Assembly: GCF_000027005.1 (NCBI RefSeq) | Contig: NC_012966.1 | Coordinates: 186,001 to 250,000 of the forward strand | Reading direction: 5' to 3' | DNA from: Komagataella phaffii GS115 | Lineage: Eukaryota; Ascomycota; Pichiomycetes; Pichiales; Pichiaceae | DNA length: 64,000 nt | Shown: piece after piece, positions 53,379 to 61,339 of the stretch | Layout: each line of letters opens with the position of its first letter | Numbering within the stretch: position 1 is the stretch's first letter | The notes under the pieces: generated by a model | The model's input: the letters and a program-made list of their open reading frames with translations, nothing else | What the model was told of the DNA's origin: nothing | Databases searched by the model: none | Position numbers and translations under genes: made by a program

Positions 53379-54560
53379 ATGCCTGAGAAACTGGAAGAAT
53401 GGGAGATAAAAAAGTACTGGGAGATATTTAGTGGTCTGAAGCCTGTTGACAACAAGCTTTCCGGCGACAGAGTCTCCGTGGTGTTCAAGAACTCTCAACT
53501 GAATACGGACCAACTGGCCCTGATTTGGGACTTGTCAGATATCGACCAAGATGGTGAACTAGACTTCGAAGAGTTCTGTATTGCAATGCGTCTTATATTT
53601 GACCTTGTAAATGGCACGATTGCAGAGCTTCCATCAACCTTGCCTAATTGGCTGGTTCCAGGTAGTAAGGCTCATCTGGTTCAAGCCAACTCGGCCGTAT
53701 CGCAAGGATCGAATTATTCTGCCAACACGCAGGTGGACGATGATGATGAAGATGCAAAGTTGAGCTCCGATTTTGAATGGTACATCTCACCCGCTGACAA
53801 ATCGTCGTATGAGAGTATCTATACCGCGTCCAGTGATCAGTATGGAAGGATCAAGTTCAACGACCTCCAAGAATTGTATGAGACTTTGGTCAAAGTACCT
53901 CAAACCGATATCAGTTCTGCCTGGAATTTAGTGAATCCAAAACAAGCGGAAACAATTGATAAGGATCAGTGTTTGGTCTTTCTGCATATCCTGAACCAAA
54001 GATCAAATGGCAAAAGGGTTCCTAGGGGTGTTCCAGCGTCCTTAAGGGCTACGTTCTCAAAAGAAACTCCAACATACGATCTAAAATCTTCCCAAGCCCA
54101 AGTCACCAAGCCCTCTTCGGCCCCTGGTCATGAATCTAGGAAACATTCTTTTGCTGATAGTTATCTCTCTAAGATTGGAGCAAGTCAAAACTCAAGTGCA
54201 GAGGTAGGAACAGATTTCAGTGCCACTAAGGATACGGATTGGGAAGAGGTTAGACTTACCAGACAATTACAAGATCTTGAAGAACTGATTTCAAAAGTGG
54301 AAAAAGATAGATCTCAGAGATTGGATCCCGATCCTGCTGTCAACGCATCATCTATGACCAAGTATGAACTAGAGCAACTGTTAAAGTACAAAGAGGACAA
54401 ATTAACTTCATTGAAATCGTCCAATGGAGCGTCTAGTGGAAGTCTTTCCTCCATCAAAGCTGATGTAGATTTGATTGAAAGTCAAGTTCAAACCCTTCAG
54501 GAGTATCTACAATCTAAGAAGGAAGAGCTGAAGCAGTTACAGTCAACACTGAAAACATAG
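53379..54560 (+). CDS. END3: End3, EH-domain endocytic adaptor
   Basis: End3 works with Pan1 and Sla1 in actin-driven endocytosis at cortical patches. The N-terminal EH domain (residues 1-100) reads LEEWEIKKYWEIFSGLKPVD with the EF-hand loop DIDQDGELDFEE and AMRLIFDLVN, followed by PNWLVPGSKAHL as in yeast End3. A second, degenerate EH-like domain spans about 125-215 (DFEWYISPADKSSYESIYTA). The C-terminus (about 290-393) is a coiled coil (SQVQTLQEYLQSKKEELKQL). At 393 residues it is longer than the yeast protein (349). ATG 53379 gives the canonical start. It converges on the complex I gene with a 62-bp gap. Confidence 0.95.
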   Translation: MPEKLEEWEIKKYWEIFSGLKPVDNKLSGDRVSVVFKNSQLNTDQLALIWDLSDIDQDGELDFEEFCIAMRLIFDLVNGTIAELPSTLPNWLVPGSKAHLVQANSAVSQGSNYSANTQVDDDDEDAKLSSDFEWYISPADKSSYESIYTASSDQYGRIKFNDLQELYETLVKVPQTDISSAWNLVNPKQAETIDKDQCLVFLHILNQRSNGKRVPRGVPASLRATFSKETPTYDLKSSQAQVTKPSSAPGHESRKHSFADSYLSKIGASQNSSAEVGTDFSATKDTDWEEVRLTRQLQDLEELISKVEKDRSQRLDPDPAVNASSMTKYELEQLLKYKEDKLTSLKSSNGASSGSLSSIKADVDLIESQVQTLQEYLQSKKEELKQLQSTLKT

Positions 54561-54622
54561 GGAAACAGCGATTACAGGAATAATCCCCAAGGAATAAATA
54601 ATAAATAAAAATATATGTCTCT

Positions 54623-55492
54623 CTATTTCTTCTTGTCAGCTTCTGGTTCTGGATCAGGTGCTGGAGTAGGCAGCTTGAAAGATTCTGGTGTAAAGTCTTT
54701 TCCATCTCCAACTTGTTCCCAAACAGAAGAACCAACTGTGAAGTTTCTCCATGCTTGAGTCAACTCTAATGGCTCATATACCACACGTCTTTTCTCTGCG
54801 TCGTATCTAACTTCGGTGTAACCGGTTGTAGGGAAATCCTTTCTCAAAGGATGGCCTTGAAATCCATAATCGGTCATAATTCGTCTCAAATCAGGGTGTC
54901 CCTCAAAAAAGATACCAAACAGGTCATAGGTTTCTCTTTCAAACCAGTTGGCACCTTGGAATAGAGGAACAACAGAAGGTACAGGAGAGACTTCTGAGGC
55001 ATAGGTCTTGATTCTAATACGAGAGTTGTGACGAACAGAAAGAAGGTTGTAAACAACATCAAAACGATTTGTTCGGGTTGGATAATCTGCAGCTGTGACA
55101 TCCATACATGCCTTGAATTGCGCTGAAGTGTGGTCCTTCAAGAAAGTAGCCACTTGAGTCAATGCGCTTGGTGCGACATAAATTACCAGTTCGTCTTTCC
55201 AAACACTGAACTGTTGAACAAATTTGGGCAAGCATCCCATTATGTAACGACCAAACTTGTGCAACTCTTCGATCTGCTCTTTGTACTTCTCTGCAGGGTT
55301 ATAAACTGGAGCATGGAGCTCACCATATTCTGGCCGGGGAAGGTCACGCAGTACGGGAAGGGGCTCTTCATCGGCTTTTCTTGACATTGAGGATTTGGAG
55401 AACCCCCTGAAAGAGTTCGTGGTCAATACCACAGCTCTTACAGCTAAAGGTTTCGTTCCAATAGCTCTTTGTATAGACCTAGCTGCGATCAT
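54623..55492 (-). CDS. NUGM: Complex I 30-kDa subunit (NUGM / NDUFS3)
   Basis: This is the nuclear-coded 30-kDa core subunit of proton-pumping NADH:ubiquinone oxidoreductase, part of the Q module. The 289-residue precursor starts with a basic amphipathic leader ([20 protein letters not shown]). The NuoC-like domain shows [20 protein letters not shown], the signature region [20 protein letters not shown] followed by [19 protein letters not shown], and [20 protein letters not shown]. The C-terminal tail is P/E/K-rich. Saccharomyces has no complex I, so this gene excludes that genus. ATG 55492 is the first in frame. It lies 158 bp upstream of the CCT2 end on the same strand. Confidence 0.96.
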
Positions 55493-55650
55493 AACTCAAT
55501 GCTAATGCTGACTTTGGATATTTTCACGATTTCATTGGTTAGGCAGTCGTGTTCGGCCCAATCGCGAAGACAAACCTAGGTAACTTTGTATATTATGTAA
55601 GCTTACTTTGGTATGTATAAAATGTTAGAGTCTATCTGATGCTACCCAGT

Positions 55651-57228
55651 TCAACGATTACGGTCGGCAGTGCGTGGCTTGGCTCTGATGATATTGTCCA
55701 CTCTCAGCAACACCTCAGCAGCCTCACTAGCAGAGTTTACCACAGCTCTCTTCAATTTGTATGATTCCATAACTCCTAACTGACGCATGTCTCCAACTGT
55801 CCCGTTAGATAGATTCAGACCTGATGTAGTCAATCCGCTATAAATTGCCGATCGTAGTCTTGCTACCAACTCACTTGAATCATAACCAGCATTGTCGGCT
55901 AAGATTGTAGGTAATTGTCTCAGAGCTCTTGCAAAAGCCTCAACAGCCAATTGTTTTTTTCCCTCTTGATTTTGGGCTTGAGTGTCAACAGCATTTGACA
56001 TTATCATCTCGGAACATCCGCCACCTAAAACAGTACGAGTCTCTTTTGTCGTCTGTGATAATACCGATAAAGCATCGTGCAGTGATCTTTCAGCCTCGTC
56101 AAGAACCTGTTCGGTGGCTCCACGAAGAATGATAGTACAGGCAGCTCCTTCGGACACACCTGAAAACCGCGTCATGACCTCTTCTCCAATGATGACTTCT
56201 TCAATCAAATCACATTTTCCCAATTTGACCTTCCCTGGATAGTCAAATGTTGACACCACCTCACCACCGGTAACTAATGCCAATCTTTCCACACCATCAA
56301 AATCAGCATGTTCGATGGTATTGATGTTACTATCAGCCAACAATTGTTCAGGCCAGTCATATATCAATTGTCTGTTCACAAAACAGTTAATGTTGAAGTT
56401 CTTGATTTTTTCCACTTTAGCCTTCATCTTGTCTTTTTCAGCTTTTTCCAACTGAGCCAACTTGCTGGTAGAATCTACCTTGAATTTGGCTCCAAAGATT
56501 TTAACCTTATCAGTGTCCATGGATGTGTTAGCAATTAAGATGCTGGCATCCTTTATCTTCTTTGGCTGATCAAGTCCAAACTTCTTATTTAAAATGAAAC
56601 CATCGTCCAAGTATGAATCAGAAAGCTGTCCGCCAATAATCTTGATCAATTGAATTCTTTCCAAACTTGTTGATCCGCGCAGTCTTAGAATGGCACTAAC
56701 GGCTATTTCAGCAAATTTATCTCTATCTTGAGCCAGAATCTTCGACGAAAGCGTGGTCTTTGCAATATTGATCAAATCTTTTCTAAAAGCAGCATCATCA
56801 TGTGAATTGTCTACGGCGACTTTATCCAAAGCTTCAAGAGCGGCCTTAGATGCTATGCGAAAACCTTCAATAATAGTTTGAGGATGAATCTTCCTGTCTA
56901 CTAACTTTTCAGCCTCTCTTAGCAGTTCCGAAGCTAGAACTGTGACACTGGTGGTTCCATCACCAACCTCATCATCTTGAACTTTCGACAAGTTTACCAA
57001 AACCTTGGCAGCTGGGTTATCAAGAGGAATGGATTTCAAAATAGTGGCACCATCGTTGGTAACGATTGACTGTCCAGAACTGGCAGATGTCAACAGTTTG
57101 TCCATACCTTTTGGGCCCAAAGTGGTTTTGACCAAGTCGCCGACGGCTATAGCTCCCACAAACGCCGACAAACGAGCATTTTCGGCTCTTTCCTCTGAGA
57201 CTTGATCTCCTAGAATGTTAACAGACAT
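55651..57228 (-). CDS. CCT2: CCT2, beta subunit of the cytosolic chaperonin TRiC
   Basis: Cct2 is one of eight subunits of the group II chaperonin that folds actin, tubulin and WD40 proteins. ATG 57228 is chosen because it gives the family N-terminus [20 protein letters not shown]; the frame is open upstream without an ATG. The 525 residues match yeast Cct2 (527). ATPase motifs are [25 protein letters not shown] and [19 protein letters not shown]; the apical domain has [13 protein letters not shown]; the lower equatorial part has [20 protein letters not shown] and [19 protein letters not shown]. The C-terminus is [11 protein letters not shown]. It is divergent from SAL1. Confidence 0.98.
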   Translation of the reverse strand: MSVNILGDQVSEERAENARLSAFVGAIAVGDLVKTTLGPKGMDKLLTSASSGQSIVTNDGATILKSIPLDNPAAKVLVNLSKVQDDEVGDGTTSVTVLASELLREAEKLVDRKIHPQTIIEGFRIASKAALEALDKVAVDNSHDDAAFRKDLINIAKTTLSSKILAQDRDKFAEIAVSAILRLRGSTSLERIQLIKIIGGQLSDSYLDDGFILNKKFGLDQPKKIKDASILIANTSMDTDKVKIFGAKFKVDSTSKLAQLEKAEKDKMKAKVEKIKNFNINCFVNRQLIYDWPEQLLADSNINTIEHADFDGVERLALVTGGEVVSTFDYPGKVKLGKCDLIEEVIIGEEVMTRFSGVSEGAACTIILRGATEQVLDEAERSLHDALSVLSQTTKETRTVLGGGCSEMIMSNAVDTQAQNQEGKKQLAVEAFARALRQLPTILADNAGYDSSELVARLRSAIYSGLTTSGLNLSNGTVGDMRQLGVMESYKLKRAVVNSASEAAEVLLRVDNIIRAKPRTADRNR

Positions 57229-57692
57229 GTGTAAAGGGTGAGCTATAAGGGTACTATGATTTTTGCCTCTTCGTGATTTTATTTCTCTCTGTCGACCGCG
57301 ATACCTACTGAAGTCCGGGTAAGACAAATAAAATAATATTGGATGAGACAGAGTTAAAACAGAGATGAAATTTTGTGCTAGAGAGAGATAAAAAAAGTGT
57401 ATTTTTACAAGATCGGTTAAGTTAACTATGATGTTTCCATTTGGGCCCTTATCAAAGTTACTCTGGTTGATGTGAGTCGTAGAGACACTGCCAAGCAGCT
57501 CATCGGGTGAAATAAAGTTTGCTTATGTAATCGATATGGAGATCTGACCTTTCTCTCGCTTACAACTGGTGCACCCAGAAAACCCTATAAAATCTCCTCT
57601 CTTAGTTATACTTGTGTCTTCAAACTTGCGTCCGTTGTACCGATAATAATCCCTCGTTTCTTTTAGGATTTTGCATTTATGCTCTACCCATA
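57229..57692. promoter_or_regulatory. Divergent promoter region CCT2 / SAL1
   Basis: This 464-bp spacer holds both promoters. A TATA box (TATAAAA, 57586-57592) lies about 101 bp upstream of the SAL1 ATG. A four-codon upstream ORF (ATG 57679, TAA 57691-57693) ends on the SAL1 start as TAATG. On the CCT2 side I see an AT-rich block but no clear motif. Confidence 0.55.
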
Positions 57693-59247
57693 ATGATCTC
57701 CGTCGATAATCAAGCTCGGGTTCCCGATGCCCAGATGGAATCGTCTGAAGCCAGAGATCGGCGCTATAAGCAATTGTTCGAACGGCTAGACATCCAGCAT
57801 TCGGGGGCCATTTCTTTAAGTGGGTTCAGAAAATCAGTGAAAGATCTGGACCATCCCATCAAGGATTCCAAAGATGCTGTGGAGGAAATTTTTCAATCTT
57901 TGGACAATCATAACCTCAATGCGGTTGACTTTGACTCGTTCAAAGAGTATTTAATTCGTGCAGAAACCCAAATAATCAAGGGTTTTCACAACTTGGATAA
58001 GGACCAAGACGGAATTATCAATCAAAATGATGTGAAAAATTACCTAGAGGGCCTAGGAGTGGAGGCCAATGATAAGCAAGTTGAACAATTTTTCAACAGG
58101 CTAGATACAAAGCATGATGGTGTAATTACATATGACGAGTTCAGAGACACCCTGCTGTTGATGCCACGGCTTAGTGGTTCTAGAGTTAAGACAGCTTACA
58201 AATTTATAAGTTCAGACTTGGAAAATGTTTCTTCGGATGGTGATTTCACTGTTGGCGAAGATATTCTGAACAGTATTGGATATTTTTTAGCAGGTGGTCT
58301 ATCTGGGGTAGTCTCCAGAACTTGTACGGCTCCATTTGACAGAGTGAAAGTCTTTTTAATTGCCAGAACAGACTTGACCTCTACTTTACTACATTCAAAA
58401 AAAGAAGATAACGTCCAGCGTTGGAGAACTGAAACACCAAAAGATCCCTATTGACAAGATCAAGTCTCCAATTCTTAAAGCTGCAACCAGTATTTATAGA
58501 CAAGGTGGTTTGCGGGGCTTTTATGTGGGTAACGGCCTCAACGTTTTAAAAGTTTTTCCAGAGAGTGCTATGAAGTTTGGTTCTTTTGAAGCCGCAAAAA
58601 GGTTCATGTGCACTGTGGAAGGAGTTAGTGATCCGACTCAATTATCAAAAGTTTCCACATTTGCAGCTGGAGGATTTGGTGGTGTTTGTGCTCAGATGAC
58701 TGTTTACCCCATAGATACGCTTAAGTATCGTCTTCAATGTGCCAAGCTAGACTCTGACATCCGTGGCAACAGACTTCTATGGACCACTGCCAAACAAATG
58801 TATAAAGAAGGCGGTCTAAGGATCTTTTATCGAGGACTGTATGTTGGAATAATTGGTATGTTTCCTTATGCTGCCATTGACTTGGGAACATTTTCTACTT
58901 TGAAAAAATGGTACTTTCAAAAAGAGGCCGTTCTTCAAAATTGTGCACCAGAAGACGTGAAACTTCCTAATTACATTGTGCTTTCAATGGGTGCGTTGAG
59001 TGGAACGATTGGTGCTTCCATGGTTTATCCTGTTAATCTCATTAGAACCAGACTCCAAGCACAGGGTACGTATGCGCATCCTCATAGGTATAATGGATTC
59101 TTTGATGCTGCCAGGAAGACAATGGTGAAAGAAGGTGTTCCTGGTTTGTTCAAAGGTCTGCTACCCAACTTGGCGAAGGTTGCTCCAGCCGTGTCCATAA
59201 GCTATCTAATGTATGAAAATCTCAAAGATCTTTTCCAACTGGAATAA
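57693..59247 (+). CDS. SAL1: Sal1-type calcium-dependent ATP-Mg/phosphate carrier (one frame break)
   Basis: Sal1 is a mitochondrial inner-membrane carrier with EF-hands facing the intermembrane space, exchanging ATP-Mg for phosphate under calcium control. Residues 1-180 hold four EF-hand-like units; the best are DKDQDGIINQNDVKNYL and DTKHDGVITYDEFRDTL. Three carrier repeats follow with PFDRVKVFLIA, YPIDTLKYRLQ and YPVNLIRTRLQA. The frame breaks at a run of seven A's (about 58398-58404); removing one A joins LLHSKK to KITSSVGELKHQKIPIDK, giving about 517 residues (yeast 494). The later open frame (58510-59247) is the C-terminal part. ATG 57693 is chosen; upstream sequence in frame has no ATG. 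An error at the homopolymer is likelier than a pseudogene. Confidence 0.94.
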
Positions 59248-59392
59248 CATCTTTAGATTCATCATGTCATGCACATTATTGCGTCTGTATTATAGAATAT
59301 TTATCCATATGTACTTATCGAATTAAAGGTAACCAAAAACAATATAAAAGTAAAAGAGAAGTGAACGTGCTTGAAGAACCACAGCTTCAAGC

Positions 59393-60457
59393 CTAAAAAT
59401 GAAGGTCTTCCGAAGTCCTATCACCCTTGATAAACCTGGGGCTTCCCTCTGTGTCAGTGGTAAAACACTCATCCTTTGCCGTCATGATCGTGAAACTCTT
59501 AGAGACGGCAGTGGTATCATCACTATAAGTAGAGGGAGAGTATCTATTCTTCCAAGCAAACGAACCAGTAGAGGTGGGAATATTAGAATTGTTTGCTGTG
59601 GCAGCCCACATGGATGAAAAAGGTAAAGACACCACAATTAACAGGAAACCCAAGGATGCTAAGGAGTCTCTGTCTCTAGTACCTGTATATCCCAGCACAA
59701 TCAATATGCTTGGAATAATCAGAGTCTGACTGAACATGATGGCTAGTATATGGAACGTATCAAACTGTCTAAGTCCCAAGCTTCTTCTTACTTTGATGGC
59801 AAAGAACAATTTCAAGCTAAGGAGCAGACAAGCCCAATTGACGGAACTGGCAAAAAGTATCAATGGAACGTTCGAAGCCCAACGAGGGAAGTCAACATTT
59901 GAATTATACATGGATACGGATTGAAGTGTCGTAACGTAAAAGTTTATTGCGACAACTGCTGCGGCAAATAATGCAGTGAAAATGGTCACTATCCATCTGA
60001 GTGAGTTTTCGTAAACCCCTTTAAAGATAACGAACACCTGGTAGATCAAGGATATTTCAATGGACAGTATCAGCAAAGCATACAAGGTGTTGGTGACTAC
60101 ATTTATCCTCAAGTCCACACCGGCATGGGTTTCATTGGGAATTCTGGTGAACATGTAGGTAAGACTTGAGAATTGGTTGGTCAAGTAGTGGATGTAAAAC
60201 CCAGAGTGGATTATCAGCAGTATTAGTGAACTTTGGTTCAGCACGAAGATTGGAGTCTTCCAGCTTTTGGAGACCACAAATAACATCAAGGTACAAAACA
60301 TCCCAACACCGATACGGGCACCATATACGATGGCATATTTGACGACGTAAAAATGATAATCGTCTAGTTCAGCAAAAGTCGCATCTGTCTCACCATAGAG
60401 CGAGGTGAAATTTAATAGCTGTTGGGAAGGGTCGAAACTGTCTGAATATTCTTCCAT
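59393..60457 (-). CDS. STE2: Ste2-type alpha-factor pheromone receptor
   Basis: Ste2 is the class D GPCR by which a cells sense alpha-factor and trigger the mating MAP kinase cascade. The 354-residue product has a short extracellular N-terminus with an N-glycosylation site (NFTS, about residue 16), seven hydrophobic segments between about 40 and 295, and a short cytosolic tail of about 60 residues. The third intracellular loop and TM6 read KVRRSLGLRQFDTFHILAIM followed by FSQTLIIPSILIVLGY, the most conserved Ste2 block. TM7 holds SLPFSSMWAATANN. S. cerevisiae Ste2 is 431 residues, mostly because of a longer tail. ATG 60457 is the first in frame, 51-59 bp downstream of a TATA-like element (60508-60516). 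Confidence 0.96.
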   Translation of the reverse strand: MEEYSDSFDPSQQLLNFTSLYGETDATFAELDDYHFYVVKYAIVYGARIGVGMFCTLMLFVVSKSWKTPIFVLNQSSLILLIIHSGFYIHYLTNQFSSLTYMFTRIPNETHAGVDLRINVVTNTLYALLILSIEISLIYQVFVIFKGVYENSLRWIVTIFTALFAAAVVAINFYVTTLQSVSMYNSNVDFPRWASNVPLILFASSVNWACLLLSLKLFFAIKVRRSLGLRQFDTFHILAIMFSQTLIIPSILIVLGYTGTRDRDSLASLGFLLIVVSLPFSSMWAATANNSNIPTSTGSFAWKNRYSPSTYSDDTTAVSKSFTIMTAKDECFTTDTEGSPRFIKGDRTSEDLHF

Positions 60458-60823
60458 TTTCTCCTCAGCTCAATCCGATTTAGAGTCAGAGTACAACCTG
60501 ACTAGTGTATTATATAGACATTGAAATCTGGTTGCATCGCCAAAGACTTGAAACTCCACGTTTGGAGTTCACTGTTTGACAGTCTGAAGACAGCTTCCCT
60601 TTTGGGATTATGACAACGTACAGGTTTCGTGCAGTAAATGTTGTGCATATGTGTGATGTGATCGGTGCACTACCAGGGCTACCTCTCAACAAGCGTAGAA
60701 CGACACCAGAAAAAAAAATTCAAAAGCCGTTGAAAAAAAAATTCAGGAAATATCCTGAGCAGGCAATAATCAAACGGCCTCTACGGTAAAAGTTGAATAG
60801 AAAAATTCGTTAAAAACTATTTA
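60458..60823. promoter_or_regulatory. STE2 upstream region
   Basis: This 366-bp spacer lies upstream of STE2 (minus strand) and of the candidate small gene (plus strand). A TATATAATA element on the minus strand (60508-60516) fits STE2. I found no exact TGAAACA pheromone response element; TTGAAACT at 60549-60556 is a near match. Two A tracts interleaved with AATTC (about 60711-60745) stand before the small gene. Confidence 0.45.
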
Positions 60824-61122
60824 ATGGCCGACACACAACATTGGGAGATTCTACAAGATCCTAACAACGTTGCCATTGTTAGAGAAACTTGTCAGACAGC
60901 CTCTTGCGCCCACCCTAAGAGTCCCTCCCTAAAGAGTACACAACAAAGGGTCAAGATCATCGCTCCTTTAAGGAGAGTTACAAGTAACTCTCACGAACTA
61001 AAGGCAAAAAAGTGATAGATGACCAGACCGCTAAGGATCCGGACAAGCTAGTAAACTTCTCACTCTTGGGCACAAGGGTATCTACCTCATCAACCAAGTT
61101 GGAAACAGTGGCTCTTTTTTAA
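60824..61122 (+). CDS. Candidate small gene, frame broken at an A run
   Basis: ATG 60824 opens 63 codons (MADTQHWEILQDPNNVAIVR onward) that stop just after a run of six A's (61005-61010). One more A there would carry the reading into KVIDDQTAKDPDKLVNFSLL and on to TAA 61120-61122, making about 99 residues. The continuation has no stop for 36 codons and a sensible composition, and similar homopolymer breaks affect known genes in this window. The peptide is hydrophilic, with three cysteines near residues 23-28, and I do not recognise it. It could be a chance frame. It converges on PMS1. Confidence 0.42.
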
Positions 61123-61339
61123 AAGAGTCAAAGGGACGTGTCCTATAGAAATGATCCTATGAAGTACGTCGACGAAGAAAAGAAAAATAGAACAGGGCGA
61201 TTTGCATCTGTTTAAATACCCAAGTCCATGGTTGTGAGCGCGTGTCTTTTTTCAGTGATGCACGATTCTGCACATACTAGTAAAAGATTAGGGCTATTAC
61301 TATCAAAATCGGTCGAACCAAGTGGAATATTCTTAGGGC

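Noticed and set aside
60540..60560. Pheromone response element upstream of STE2
   Set aside because: Only TTGAAACT is present, not the TGAAACA core on either strand; a single near match is not enough to call a Ste12 site.
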